A stretch of 63,006 nucleotides of DNA from Pseudomonadaceae bacterium (GCA_900766265.1 CAAFUS010000007.1:1-63006); one strand, 5' to 3'. Shown: positions 16,144 through 27,092, counted from the stretch's first letter. Program-made: numbers and translations. The notes: generated by a model not told the origin, from the letters alone.

Positions 16144-17016
16144 ATGGCGAGTAGTCCAGCTGAATACATCCAGCATCACCTGCAGAACCTGACCTTCGGT
16201 AAGCTGCCCGAGGGCTACGTTCGCGCAGACAACACCGTACTCGACCAGGCGACCTGGACCATTGCCCAGACCGCGGTGGAAGCGCGTGACATGGGGTTCA
16301 TGGCGGTGCACCTGGACACCCTGGGCTGGTCGGTCTTCATGGGACTGATCTTCGTCGGTCTGTTCAGTCTGGCGGCCAAGGCCGCCACCGCCGGCGTGCC
16401 TGGGCGTCTGCAGAACCTGGTGGAAATGTGCGTCGAGTTTGTCGAAGGCGTCGTCAAGGACACCTTCCACGGTCGCAACCCCGTCATCGCGCCGCTGGCC
16501 CTGACCATCTTCGTCTGGGTGTTCCTGATGAACAGCCTGAAGTGGATTCCGGTCGACTACATCCCGGGTCTGGCCCACGCGCTGGGGCTGCCCTACTTCA
16601 AGATCGTCCCGACTGCCGACCCGAACGGTACCTTCGGTCTGTCGCTGGGCGTGTTTATTCTGATTCTGTTCTACAGCTTCAAGGTCAAGGGTTTTGGCGG
16701 TTTCACCAAGGAGCTGGCGTTCACCCCGTTCAATCACTGGTCGCTGATTCCGTTCAACTTGTTCCTCGAAATCCTCGGTCTGCTGACCAAGCCGCTGAGC
16801 CTCGCTCTGCGTCTGTTCGGCAACATGTACGCCGGTGAGGTGGTATTCATCCTCATCGCGCTGCTGCCGTTCTACGTGCAGTGGACGTTGAATGTGCCCT
16901 GGGCGATCTTCCATATCCTGGTGATCCCGCTGCAGGCGTTCATATTCATGGTACTGACCGTGGTGTATCTGAGCTCGGCACATGAAGACCACAGTCATGC
17001 CGAACTCACGCCGTAA
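16144..17016 (+). CDS. atpB: ATP synthase F0 subunit a
   Basis: A 290-residue membrane subunit that forms the proton half-channels against the c-ring. The start at 16144 (MASSPAEYIQHHLQNLTFGK) is preferred over an upstream in-frame codon because of GAGG spacing and family alignment. The essential arginine sits in SLALRLFGNMYAGE. The last segments end VVYLSSAHEDHSHAELTP. It follows atpI by 14 bases and precedes atpE by 70. Confidence 0.97.
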   Translation: MASSPAEYIQHHLQNLTFGKLPEGYVRADNTVLDQATWTIAQTAVEARDMGFMAVHLDTLGWSVFMGLIFVGLFSLAAKAATAGVPGRLQNLVEMCVEFVEGVVKDTFHGRNPVIAPLALTIFVWVFLMNSLKWIPVDYIPGLAHALGLPYFKIVPTADPNGTFGLSLGVFILILFYSFKVKGFGGFTKELAFTPFNHWSLIPFNLFLEILGLLTKPLSLALRLFGNMYAGEVVFILIALLPFYVQWTLNVPWAIFHILVIPLQAFIFMVLTVVYLSSAHEDHSHAELTP

Positions 17017-17086
17017 CGGATGACCGGTTCGACAACACGCTAATCACCCACACAGAAAACCTTAACCTTTGATTCAGGAGCTTTAC

Positions 17087-17314
17087 ATGGAACTCGTCTA
17101 CATCGCCGCCTCCATCATGATCGGTCTGGGTGCCCTGGGCACCGGCATCGGCTTCGCTCTGCTGGGTGGCAAACTGCTGGAATCCACCGCTCGTCAACCC
17201 GAGCTGGCTCCGCAGCTGCAAACCAAGACCTTCCTGATGGCCGGTCTGCTCGACGCCGTACCGATGATCGGTGTCGGTATCGCGATGTACCTCATCTTCG
17301 TTGTCGCTGGCTAA
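17087..17314 (+). CDS. atpE: ATP synthase F0 subunit c
   Basis: A 75-residue proteolipid of two membrane helices joined by the polar loop ARQPEL (residues 36-41), which touches the F1 stalk. Asp56 in GLLDAVPMIGVGIAMYL is the proton-binding carboxylate. The ATG at 17087 has CAGGAG 6 bases upstream; the longer frame is rejected. The strong ribosome site fits the need for about ten copies per complex. Confidence 0.98.
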   Translation: MELVYIAASIMIGLGALGTGIGFALLGGKLLESTARQPELAPQLQTKTFLMAGLLDAVPMIGVGIAMYLIFVVAG

Positions 17315-17407
17315 GCCCTTTCCCGGTTTCAGGCGGAGTTCGGCTGACGGGCTCTGCCGCCAAGGAATGACAAACGCGTCGAACGAGATAGCACGAGGTA
17401 AATCGCT

Positions 17408-17878
17408 GTGAACATTAACTTGACGCTGTTCGGTCAGACGTTCGCCTTCGCTATTTTCGTCTGGTTTTGCATGAAGTTCGTATGGCCGCCGATCACCAAG
17501 GCCATGCAGGAACGCCAGAAGAAAATCGCCGAAGGTCTGGATGCCGCAGGCCGTGCGCAACAAGACCTGAAACTGGCTCAGGAGAAGGCGTCCCATACCC
17601 TTCGCGAGACCCGTGAGCAGGCTACCCAGATCCTCGAGCAGGCCAACAAGCAAGCCAACGCCATCGTTGAGGAAGCCAAGCAGCAGGCGCGCGCAGAAGG
17701 CGAGCGACTGGTCGCCGGTGCCCGTGCCGAGATCGAGCAGGAAGTGAATCGCGCCAAGGATCAACTGCGCAGCCAGGTAGCGGCCCTCGCCGTGTTGGGC
17801 GCGGAGAAAATCCTGGAGTCCCAGGTGGACGCCAAGGTTCATAACGACCTGGTCGAAAAACTGGCCTCCCAACTCTAA
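17408..17878 (+). CDS. atpF: ATP synthase F0 subunit b
   Basis: A 156-residue peripheral-stalk subunit. One N-terminal membrane helix (LTLFGQTFAFAIFVWFCMKF) is followed by a long Ala/Glu/Gln/Lys-rich coiled coil that dimerises and reaches F1. It starts at GTG 17408 with GAGGT about 9 bases upstream. The length equals that of E. coli subunit b. It precedes atpH by 12 bases. Confidence 0.97.
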   Translation: MNINLTLFGQTFAFAIFVWFCMKFVWPPITKAMQERQKKIAEGLDAAGRAQQDLKLAQEKASHTLRETREQATQILEQANKQANAIVEEAKQQARAEGERLVAGARAEIEQEVNRAKDQLRSQVAALAVLGAEKILESQVDAKVHNDLVEKLASQL

Positions 17879-17890
17879 GCGAGGCAAGCG

Positions 17891-18427
17891 ATGATCAATA
17901 ACCAGACGCTTGCCCGGCCTTACGCCAAGGCCGCTTTCGAGCACGCCAGCGCAGCGGGCCAGACCGAGGCTTGGTCCGGCATGTTGAACCTGGCTGCCGT
18001 CGCTGTTGAAGTCCCCGAAGTTGCCGAGCTGCTGAAGAATCCGCGCATGACCAGCGAAAGCAAGGTCAAGACGGTTGTGCAGCTGCTCGGTAACGACGTT
18101 GACGAAGCGTTTCGCAACTTCGTCGCCACCCTGGGCGAACATGATCGCCTGGCGGTGCTGCCGACGATCCGCGAACTCTTCGAGGACCTCAAAGCGCAAG
18201 CCGAGAAGACACTCGACGTCGAGGTGCAGACCGCTTACGAGCTAAGCACCGCGCAACTCCAAACTTTGGCTGCCGCCCTGTCGAAGCGGCTAGATCGTAC
18301 CGTCAACCCCCAGCAGGTCGTGAACCCTGCGCTGATCGGCGGCGTCGTTATTCGCGCCGGTGATGTGGTTGTCGATGGTTCGGTCCGCGGCAAACTGAGC
18401 CAGTTGGCCGAATCGTTGAAATCCTGA
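17891..18427 (+). CDS. atpH: ATP synthase F1 subunit delta
   Basis: A 178-residue protein linking the b dimer to the top of the alpha/beta hexamer. It begins MINNQTLARPYAKAAFEHAS and ends NPALIGGVVIRAGDVVVDGS followed by a short tail, both diagnostic of the delta/OSCP family. It lies between atpF and atpA with short gaps. Confidence 0.97.
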   Translation: MINNQTLARPYAKAAFEHASAAGQTEAWSGMLNLAAVAVEVPEVAELLKNPRMTSESKVKTVVQLLGNDVDEAFRNFVATLGEHDRLAVLPTIRELFEDLKAQAEKTLDVEVQTAYELSTAQLQTLAAALSKRLDRTVNPQQVVNPALIGGVVIRAGDVVVDGSVRGKLSQLAESLKS

Positions 18428-18442
18428 TTTGAGGGTCATGGC

Positions 18443-19987
<1,545 letters not shown>

Positions 19988-20037
19988 GCCGCAGCGGACG
20001 CCTCCGGGCGTCCGCCTGCTAACGCGATAGGTGTCAA

Positions 20038-20901
20038 ATGGCAGGCGCAAAAGAGATTCGCAGCAAGATTGCGAGCATCAAAAGCACGCAGAAGATCACC
20101 AGCGCCATGGAAAAGGTGGCGGTCAGCAAGATGCGCAAGGCACAACTGCGCATGGCTGCCAGCCGTCCCTATGCGGAGCGGATCCGGCAGGTGATTGGCC
20201 ATCTGGCCAATACCAACCCGGAATACCGCCATCCGTTCATGGTGGAGCGCCCGGTCAAGCGGGTTGGCTACATCGTCGTGTCCACTGACCGTGGTCTGTG
20301 CGGTGGCCTGAACATCAACCTGTTCAAGGCGCTGATCAAGAACATGAAGGAATGGCACGACAGCAATGTCGAGGCCGACCTCGGTGTGATCGGTAACAAG
20401 GGTGCGAGCTTCTTCCGCAGCTACGGCGGCAACGTCATCGCAGCGATCAGCCACCTCGGCGAAGAGCCCTCGATCAACGACCTGATTGGCAGCGTGAAGG
20501 TCATGCTGGACGCCTTCCATGAAGGTCGTCTGGACCGTCTGTACCTGGTGTCGAACAAGTTCATCAACACCATGACCCAGCAGCCGAGCGTCGAGCAGTT
20601 GCTGCCGCTGGCCGCCGGGAGCGATGAGACCGCGCCCAAGGGGCAATGGGATTACCTGTACGAACCCGACGCCCAGCAACTGCTGGACGCGCTGCTGGTT
20701 CGCTACATCGAGTCCCAGGTCTACCAGGCGGTGGTCGAGAACGGTGCTGCCGAACAGGCGGCGCGGATGATCGCCATGAAGAACGCAACCGACAACGCCG
20801 GTGAGCTGATCGGTGACCTGCAACTGGTCTACAACAAGGCCCGTCAGGCTGCGATCACTCAGGAAATTTCGGAAATCGTCGGCGGCGCTGCCGCGGTTTA
20901 A
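20038..20901 (+). CDS. atpG: ATP synthase F1 subunit gamma
   Basis: A 287-residue rotor shaft. The long N-terminal helix (MAGAKEIRSKIASIKSTQKI) and C-terminal helix (ending ARQAAITQEISEIVGGAAAV) form the coiled coil inside the hexamer. STDRGLCGGLN is a conserved Rossmann-like segment. It follows atpA by 50 bases. Confidence 0.98.
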   Translation: MAGAKEIRSKIASIKSTQKITSAMEKVAVSKMRKAQLRMAASRPYAERIRQVIGHLANTNPEYRHPFMVERPVKRVGYIVVSTDRGLCGGLNINLFKALIKNMKEWHDSNVEADLGVIGNKGASFFRSYGGNVIAAISHLGEEPSINDLIGSVKVMLDAFHEGRLDRLYLVSNKFINTMTQQPSVEQLLPLAAGSDETAPKGQWDYLYEPDAQQLLDALLVRYIESQVYQAVVENGAAEQAARMIAMKNATDNAGELIGDLQLVYNKARQAAITQEISEIVGGAAAV

Positions 20902-20931
20902 GAACGGTTCAAATATTCAGAGGAACCAAAC

Positions 20932-22308
20932 ATGAGTAGCGGACGTATCGTTCAAATCATCGGCGCCGTTATCGACGTGGAATTTCCGCGCGATCAGGTA
21001 CCGAACGTGTATGACGCGCTGAAAGTCGTCGGCGCGGAAACCACCCTGGAAGTCCAGCAGCAGCTGGGCGACGGCATCGTTCGTTCGATCGCCATGGGTT
21101 CGACCGAAGGCCTCAAGCGTGGTCTGGACGTCAGCAACACCGGCGCGGCCATTTCCGTACCGGTCGGCAAGGCGACCTTGGGCCGCATCATGGACGTCCT
21201 GGGCAACCCCATCGACGAAGCCGGTCCGATCGGTGAAGAAGAGCGCTGGGGCATCCATCGTCCGGCGCCGAGCTATGCCGAGCAGGCCGGTGGCAACGAG
21301 CTGCTGGAAACCGGCATCAAGGTTATCGACCTGGTTTGCCCGTTCGCCAAGGGTGGCAAGGTCGGTCTGTTCGGTGGCGCCGGTGTCGGCAAGACCGTGA
21401 ACATGATGGAGCTGATCCGTAACATTGCCATCGAGCACAGCGGTTATTCGGTATTCGCCGGCGTGGGTGAGCGTACTCGTGAGGGTAACGACTTCTACCA
21501 CGAGATGAAGGACTCCAACGTTCTCGACAAGGTAGCCTTGGTCTACGGCCAGATGAACGAGCCGCCGGGCAACCGTCTGCGCGTGGCACTGACCGGCCTG
21601 ACCATGGCCGAGAAGTTCCGCGACGAAGGCCGTGACGTTCTGTTGTTTGTGGACAACATCTACCGTTACACCCTCGCCGGTACCGAGGTATCCGCACTGC
21701 TGGGCCGTATGCCCTCCGCGGTGGGTTACCAGCCGACCCTGGCCGAAGAGATGGGCGTTCTGCAGGAGCGCATCACCTCCACCAAGCAGGGCTCGATCAC
21801 CTCGATCCAGGCCGTCTACGTGCCTGCGGACGACCTGACCGACCCGTCCCCGGCGACGACCTTCGCCCACCTGGACGCCACCGTCGTTCTGTCGCGCGAC
21901 ATCGCCTCGCTGGGTATCTACCCCGCGGTCGATCCGCTCGACTCGACCTCGCGTCAGCTTGATCCGTTGGTCATCGGCCAGGAGCACTACGACACCGCTC
22001 GCGGCGTTCAGTACGTGCTGCAGCGCTACAAGGAATTGAAGGACATCATCGCCATCCTGGGTATGGACGAGCTGTCCGAGGCGGACAAGCAGCTGGTATC
22101 GCGCGCTCGTAAGATCCAGCGCTTCCTGTCGCAGCCGTTCTTCGTGGCCGAAGTCTTCACCGGTGCACCGGGCAAGTACGTTTCGCTGAAGGAAACCATT
22201 CGTGGTTTCGCCGGCATCCTCAACGGTGACTACGATCACCTGCCGGAGCAGGCGTTCTACATGGTCGGTACCATCGACGAAGCCATCGAGAAGGCCAAGA
22301 AACTGTAA
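20932..22308 (+). CDS. atpD: ATP synthase F1 subunit beta
   Basis: A 458-residue catalytic subunit. The P-loop is GGAGVGKTVNMMELI, the catalytic glutamate lies in VGERTREGNDFYHEM, and the DELSEAD loop, which touches epsilon, reads MDELSEADKQLVSRA. A Shine-Dalgarno GAGG precedes the ATG. It begins 30 bases after atpG. Confidence 0.98.
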   Translation: MSSGRIVQIIGAVIDVEFPRDQVPNVYDALKVVGAETTLEVQQQLGDGIVRSIAMGSTEGLKRGLDVSNTGAAISVPVGKATLGRIMDVLGNPIDEAGPIGEEERWGIHRPAPSYAEQAGGNELLETGIKVIDLVCPFAKGGKVGLFGGAGVGKTVNMMELIRNIAIEHSGYSVFAGVGERTREGNDFYHEMKDSNVLDKVALVYGQMNEPPGNRLRVALTGLTMAEKFRDEGRDVLLFVDNIYRYTLAGTEVSALLGRMPSAVGYQPTLAEEMGVLQERITSTKQGSITSIQAVYVPADDLTDPSPATTFAHLDATVVLSRDIASLGIYPAVDPLDSTSRQLDPLVIGQEHYDTARGVQYVLQRYKELKDIIAILGMDELSEADKQLVSRARKIQRFLSQPFFVAEVFTGAPGKYVSLKETIRGFAGILNGDYDHLPEQAFYMVGTIDEAIEKAKKL

Positions 22309-22389
22309 CTGGCGCGCCCGGCGACGGGCGCCCGATCGGACCTCTGCCAGGCGTGCCTGGCCGGGGGCTGAACACACCGAGGCATAGGT

Positions 22390-22821
22390 ATGGCTATGAC
22401 AGTCCATTGCGACATCGTCAGCGCGGAAGAAGAGCTGTTCTCGGGGCTGGTTGAGATGGTGGTTGCCCATGGTCATCTGGGCGACATCGGCATCCTGCCG
22501 GGCCACGCGCCGCTGCTGACCGACCTCAAGCCGGGTCCGGTTCGCGTGATCAAGCAGGGTGGCGACGAGGAAGTCTTCTACATCTCTGGCGGCTTCATCG
22601 AAGTGCAGCCGAACATGGTGAAGGTTCTCGCCGATACCGCGACGCGCGCCAAGGATCTGGACGAGGTTGCCGCGCAGGCTGCCGTCAAGGCGGCCGAGAA
22701 GGCACTGCACGAGAAGGGCGCCGAGTTCGACTACGGCTCGGCTGCTGCGCAACTGGCCGAAGCTGCGGCTCAGCTGCGTACCGTGCAGCAGATGCGCAAG
22801 AAGTTCGGTGGCCGTGGCTGA
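22390..22821 (+). CDS. atpC: ATP synthase F1 subunit epsilon
   Basis: A 143-residue subunit with an N-terminal beta-sandwich (TVHCDIVSAEEELFSGLVEM, then GDIGILPGHAPLLTDLKPG) and a C-terminal two-helix hairpin that can inhibit the rotor. It closes the operon and is followed by a strong terminator. Confidence 0.97.
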   Translation: MAMTVHCDIVSAEEELFSGLVEMVVAHGHLGDIGILPGHAPLLTDLKPGPVRVIKQGGDEEVFYISGGFIEVQPNMVKVLADTATRAKDLDEVAAQAAVKAAEKALHEKGAEFDYGSAAAQLAEAAAQLRTVQQMRKKFGGRG

Positions 22822-22847
22822 TAGCGGCCACTGCATCGCGTTGAACG

Positions 22848-22874
22848 AAAAGGGTAGCCTCGGCTACCCTTTTT
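22848..22874 (+). terminator. Rho-independent terminator of the atp operon
   Basis: GGGTAGCC (22852-22859) pairs with GGCTACCC (22862-22869), flanked by AAAA and TTTTT, 26 bases after the atpC stop. The flanking A and T runs extend the stem and make it usable in both directions. Confidence 0.92.
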
Positions 22875-22965
22875 CTTTTCCTCTTCAGAGTTCTTCGCCC
22901 GGCCGTTGAGCAATCGGCGATGCGGGCCTAGGCTGCTTTTCACGTCTGCTTCAGGATCTCGTCCC

Positions 22966-24333
22966 ATGTCCCTCGATATCGTCATCCTCGCCGCCGGCCA
23001 GGGCACACGCATGCGTTCGTCCCTGCCGAAGGTGCTGCATCCGGTCGCCGGTACGTCCATGCTCGGCCATGTCATCGAAACCGCGCGTCAGCTTGAACCC
23101 CAGGGGATCCATGTAGTGATCGGCCACGGGGCCGAGAAGGTACGCGAACAGCTGCAAGCCGACGACCTCAATTTCATGGTGCAGGCCGAGCAGCTGGGGA
23201 CCGGGCACGCTGTCGCCCAGGCCTTGCCGTCGCTGAGCGCCTCGCGGGTACTGATCCTCTACGGCGACGTACCGCTCATCGAGGCGCAAACCCTGCAGCG
23301 ATTGTTGCAGCAGGTGACGGCCGACCAGCTTGCCCTGCTCACCGTCGAGCTGGCCGACCCCACCGGCTACGGGCGCATCCTGCGCGATGAGCACGGGCAG
23401 GTCACCGCCATCGTCGAGCACAAGGATGCGACGGCCGAGCAGCGCACGGTTCGCGAAGGCAACACCGGCATTCTCGCGGTGCCGGGCAAGCGATTGGGCG
23501 ACTGGCTGGGGCGCCTCTCCAACAGCAACGCCCAGGGCGAATACTACTTGACCGACGTGATCGCCATGGCCGTCGCCGATGGCCTACGGGTAGCCACCGA
23601 ACAGCCACTGGACGCGATGGAAGTGCAGGGCGCCAATGATCGTGCGCAGCTTGCCGAGCTCGAGCGGCATTTCCAGAAGCGCGCGGCCAGGCGTCTGATG
23701 AGCCAGGGCGTGACGCTGATGGACCCGGCGCGGTTCGACCTGCGTGGCCAGGCCACCGTCGGGCGCGACGTGACCATCGACATCAACGTTATCCTCGAGG
23801 GCCGTGTGGTCATCGAAGACGGCGTCAGCATCGGTCCCAATTGCGTGATTCGCGACAGCACGCTGCGCAAGGGCGCGGTGATCAAGGCCAACAGCCATTT
23901 GGAAGGTGCCGAAGTGGGCGAGGGCGCCGATTGCGGTCCGTTTGCACGCCTGCGCCCGGGCGCGGTGCTGGAAGCCAGGGCCCACGTCGGCAACTTTGTC
24001 GAGGTGAAGAACGCGCGTCTCGGCGAAGGCGCCAAGGCCGGACATCTGAGCTACCTGGGCGATGCGGACATCGGTGCGCGCAGCAACATCGGCGCCGGCA
24101 CCATCACCTGCAACTACGACGGCGCTAACAAATGGCGCACCGAGCTGGGTGAAGACGTCTTTGTCGGTTCCAACAGCGCGCTGGTGGCGCCGGTGAAGCT
24201 GGGCGATGGCGCCACGACCGGGGCCGGCTCGACCATCACCCGCGACGTTCCGGCCCATACGTTGGCACTCGGCCGGGCGCGTCAGGCCTTGATCGAAGGC
24301 TGGAGCCGACCTCAGAAACACAAGAAGGGCTGA
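22966..24333 (+). CDS. glmU: Bifunctional N-acetylglucosamine-1-phosphate uridyltransferase / glucosamine-1-phosphate acetyltransferase
   Basis: A 455-residue enzyme making UDP-GlcNAc for peptidoglycan and LPS. The start at 22966 (MSLDIVILAAGQGTRMRSSL) puts the nucleotide-binding LAAGQGTRM motif at the expected N-terminus. Residues to about 230 are the uridyltransferase. The remainder is a left-handed beta-helix acetyltransferase with repeated hexapeptides and the conserved GPFARLRPGA, NFVEVKNA and ITCNYDGANK segments. It works with glmS downstream (and GlmM elsewhere). Confidence 0.97.
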   Translation: MSLDIVILAAGQGTRMRSSLPKVLHPVAGTSMLGHVIETARQLEPQGIHVVIGHGAEKVREQLQADDLNFMVQAEQLGTGHAVAQALPSLSASRVLILYGDVPLIEAQTLQRLLQQVTADQLALLTVELADPTGYGRILRDEHGQVTAIVEHKDATAEQRTVREGNTGILAVPGKRLGDWLGRLSNSNAQGEYYLTDVIAMAVADGLRVATEQPLDAMEVQGANDRAQLAELERHFQKRAARRLMSQGVTLMDPARFDLRGQATVGRDVTIDINVILEGRVVIEDGVSIGPNCVIRDSTLRKGAVIKANSHLEGAEVGEGADCGPFARLRPGAVLEARAHVGNFVEVKNARLGEGAKAGHLSYLGDADIGARSNIGAGTITCNYDGANKWRTELGEDVFVGSNSALVAPVKLGDGATTGAGSTITRDVPAHTLALGRARQALIEGWSRPQKHKKG

Positions 24334-24355
24334 GCCTCGCGACCCTGGGTCGTCG

Positions 24356-24383
24356 CGGAACCGTGGCGGCGTTCCGGGTTTTC
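24356..24383 (+). terminator. Possible terminator after glmU
   Basis: CGGAAC (24356-24361) pairs with GTTCCG (24371-24376), followed by GGTTTTC. The stem is short and the T-run is only four bases, so this is a weak candidate. Another GC-rich inverted repeat lies just upstream. Confidence 0.4.
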
Positions 24384-24421
24384 GGCGGACGGCTTGCGAC
24401 AGACGCGGCACTATGTTTTGA

Positions 24422-24448
24422 TTCGGTTTCGCCGTCTTTCGAACCGAA
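24422..24448 (+). promoter_or_regulatory. Inverted repeat upstream of the DeoR-type regulator (candidate operator)
   Basis: TTCGGTT (24422-24428) and AACCGAA (24442-24448) are perfect 7-bp arms spaced by 13 bases, 9 bases before the regulator's ATG. DeoR-family proteins often bind repeats rich in TTTCG-type elements near their own promoters. Autoregulation is inferred. Confidence 0.45.
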
Positions 24449-24456
24449 ACTTTTGA

Positions 24457-25230
24457 ATGTCAAAACGGAACACACCTCAGCGCCGTCACGCCATTCTCGC
24501 CTTGCTCGCCGAGCAGGGCGAGGTCAGTGTGGAAGCCTTGTCCAAGCGGTTCGAAACGTCCGAGGTGACGATCCGCAAGGATCTCGCCGCCCTGGAGAAG
24601 AACGGCTTGCTGCTGCGCCGCTACGGTGGCGCGGTGCCGCTCCCCCAGGAACTGATCGGCGAAAGCAGCCAGCCTCTGTCGCCATGGAAAGCCGCGATTG
24701 CCCGTAGCGCGGTGGGCTGCATTCGCGAGCACGCGCGCATCATCGTCGACAGCGGCAGCACCACGGCGGCGATGATCGGCGAGCTGGGACGCAAGCCCGG
24801 ACTGGTGGTCATGACCAACTCTCTGAACGTCGCCAATGCGCTGCGCGACCTGGAACACGAGCCGGTGCTGCTGATGACCGGCGGAACCTGGGACCCGCAT
24901 TCCGAATCCTTCCAGGGGCAGGTCGCCGAACAGGTCCTGCGCAGCTACGACTTCGACCAGCTGTTCATCGGGGCCGACGGCATCGACCTGCAGCGCGGCA
25001 CCACCACCTTCAACGAGCTGCTTGGGCTGTCACGCGTGATGGCCGAGGTCGCGCGGGAAGTGATCGTGCTGGCCGAGGCCGACAAGATCGGCCGCAGGAT
25101 TCCGAACCTGGAGCTGCCCTGGAGCAGCATCCATACCCTCATCACCGACGAGCGCCTCGACGAACAGGCCCGCGTCGCCATTCAGGAGCGGGGCGTGCGA
25201 ATCATCTGCGCCAGCTCCGACCATTCCTAG
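24457..25230 (+). CDS. glmR: DeoR-family transcriptional regulator GlmR-like
   Basis: A 257-residue DeoR-type regulator. The N-terminal winged helix-turn-helix (RRHAILALLAEQGEVSVEAL, then TSEVTIRKDLAALEKNGLLL) is followed by a sugar-phosphate-sensing domain with the family signature IVDSGSTTAAMIGEL and the FIGADGIDLQRGTTT stretch. It lies between glmU and glmS, 11 bases before glmS. That is the position of glmR in Pseudomonas aeruginosa, where it represses glucosamine-6-phosphate synthase and affects cell-wall precursor supply. No strong ribosome site is visible before the ATG. Confidence 0.88.
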   Translation: MSKRNTPQRRHAILALLAEQGEVSVEALSKRFETSEVTIRKDLAALEKNGLLLRRYGGAVPLPQELIGESSQPLSPWKAAIARSAVGCIREHARIIVDSGSTTAAMIGELGRKPGLVVMTNSLNVANALRDLEHEPVLLMTGGTWDPHSESFQGQVAEQVLRSYDFDQLFIGADGIDLQRGTTTFNELLGLSRVMAEVAREVIVLAEADKIGRRIPNLELPWSSIHTLITDERLDEQARVAIQERGVRIICASSDHS

Positions 25231-25241
25231 GAGAGCTACGT

Positions 25242-27092
25242 ATGTGTGGCATCGTGGGCGGCATCGCCGAACGCAACATCACCGCCATCCTCCTCGAAGG
25301 CCTCAAACGCCTCGAGTACCGGGGCTACGACAGCGCGGGTCTGGCCGTCATCGACGCCGGAGGCCAGCTGCAGCGCCTGCGCCGCGTGGGCAAGGTGGCC
25401 GAGCTGGAACAGGCCCAGCAGCAGGAGCCGTTGGCCGGCCGGATTGGCATCGCCCATACCCGCTGGGCCACCCACGGCGCACCGAGCGAGCGCAACGCCC
25501 ATCCGCACTTTTCCGGCAGCAATCTGGCGGTGGTGCACAACGGCATCATCGAAAACCACGAGGCGCTGCGAAACGAACTCAAGCGCCAGGGCTACCTGTT
25601 CACCTCCGAGACCGACACCGAGGTCATCGTCCATCTGCTCGACCGCAAGCTCAAGGCGCTGGGTGACTTGGCTGAGGCGCTCAAGGCCGCGGTCAAGGAG
25701 CTGCACGGGGCCTACGGCCTGTCGGTGATCAGCGCCGACCAGCCAGATCGCCTGCTGGCCGCGCGCAGCGGCAGCCCGCTGGTGATCGGGTTGGGGCTGG
25801 GTGAGAACTTCCTGGCTTCCGACCAGCTCGCGCTGCGCCAGGTGACCGACCGCTTCATGTACCTAGAGGAGGGCGACATCGCCGAGATCCGCCGTGACAG
25901 CGTGCAGGTCTGGGACGCGGCCGGACAGCCTGTGGAGCGCGAGACCGTGCAGTATCACGAGGGCGCCGAAGCCGCCGACAAGGGCGTCTACCGTCATTTC
26001 ATGCTCAAGGAGATCCACGAACAGCCCAGCGTGGTCCAGCGCACCCTGGAAGGGCGTCTGGGCGACGCCCAGGTGCTGGTCGAGGCCTTCGGCCCGCAGG
26101 CCGGTGAGCTGTTCGCCCGGGTGCGCAACGTGCAGATCGTCGCCTGCGGCACCAGCTACCACGCCGGCATGGTCGCGCGGTACTGGCTCGAGGAGCTGGC
26201 CGGGATTCCATGTCAGGTTGAGGTGGCCAGCGAGTTCCGCTACCGCCGCGTGGTGGTGCAGCCCGATACGCTGTTCGTGACCATTTCCCAGTCCGGCGAA
26301 ACCGCCGACACCCTGGCCGCCTTGCGCAACGCCAAGGCGCGCAGCGAGAAGGACGGGCGCTACCTGGCGAGCCTGGCGATCTGCAACGTAGGCATCAGCT
26401 CGCTGGTGCGCGAGTCGGACCTGACCCTGCTGACCCAGGCCGGGCCCGAAATCGGCGTCGCCTCCACCAAGGCGTTCACCACCCAGCTAGTGGCCCTGAT
26501 GCTGCTGACGCTCTCGCTCGGGCGCAGCCGTGGCACCCTGGAGACGGGGATCGAGGCGGAGCTGGTGGCCGAGCTGCGGCGCCTCCCGACCCGTCTGGGT
26601 GAGGCCCTGGCGATGGACCCGAACGTGCAGGCGATCTCCGAGCACTTCGCCGAGAAACACCACACCCTGTTCCTAGGCCGCGGCGCGCAATACCCGGTGG
26701 CGATGGAAGGGGCGCTCAAGCTCAAGGAGATTTCCTACATCCACGCCGAGGCCTATCCGGCCGGTGAGCTCAAGCACGGCCCGCTGGCCCTTGTCGATTC
26801 GGACATGCCGGTGGTGACCGTGGCGCCGAACAACGAGCTGGTGGAGAAGCTCAAGTCCAATCTGCAGGAGGTGCGAGCCCGCGGCGGCGAACTCATCGTC
26901 TTCTCCGATCGAGAGGTGGGCATCGAGAACGGAGAGGGGACCTACATCGTGGAAATGCCGCACATCCACGATGCCCTGGCGCCGATACTCTATACGCTGC
27001 CGCTGCAACTGCTGTCCTACCACGTAGCGGTGCTGCGCGGCACCGATGTGGATCAGCCGCGCAACCTCGCCAAGTCGGTGACGGTGGAATAG
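25242..27092 (+). CDS. glmS: Glutamine--fructose-6-phosphate aminotransferase (isomerizing)
   Basis: A 616-residue enzyme converting fructose-6-phosphate and glutamine to glucosamine-6-phosphate, the first step to UDP-GlcNAc. Cys2 in MCGIVGGIAERNITAILLEG is the N-terminal nucleophile of the glutaminase. The glutaminase domain continues through HTRWATHG. Two SIS domains follow, with ACGTSYHAGMVARYWLEE, SQSGETADTLAAL and the GRGAQYPVAMEGALKLKEI block, and the protein ends DVDQPRNLAKSVTVE. A GGAGAG ribosome site lies close upstream. There is no glmS ribozyme here; the short gap to glmR leaves no room for one. Confidence 0.97.
   Translation: MCGIVGGIAERNITAILLEGLKRLEYRGYDSAGLAVIDAGGQLQRLRRVGKVAELEQAQQQEPLAGRIGIAHTRWATHGAPSERNAHPHFSGSNLAVVHNGIIENHEALRNELKRQGYLFTSETDTEVIVHLLDRKLKALGDLAEALKAAVKELHGAYGLSVISADQPDRLLAARSGSPLVIGLGLGENFLASDQLALRQVTDRFMYLEEGDIAEIRRDSVQVWDAAGQPVERETVQYHEGAEAADKGVYRHFMLKEIHEQPSVVQRTLEGRLGDAQVLVEAFGPQAGELFARVRNVQIVACGTSYHAGMVARYWLEELAGIPCQVEVASEFRYRRVVVQPDTLFVTISQSGETADTLAALRNAKARSEKDGRYLASLAICNVGISSLVRESDLTLLTQAGPEIGVASTKAFTTQLVALMLLTLSLGRSRGTLETGIEAELVAELRRLPTRLGEALAMDPNVQAISEHFAEKHHTLFLGRGAQYPVAMEGALKLKEISYIHAEAYPAGELKHGPLALVDSDMPVVTVAPNNELVEKLKSNLQEVRARGGELIVFSDREVGIENGEGTYIVEMPHIHDALAPILYTLPLQLLSYHVAVLRGTDVDQPRNLAKSVTVE

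Noticed and set aside
25231..25241. glmS ribozyme upstream of glmS
   Set aside because: Only 11 bases separate glmR from glmS, and the ribozyme is a feature of Gram-positive bacteria. Control by the DeoR-type regulator is more likely.
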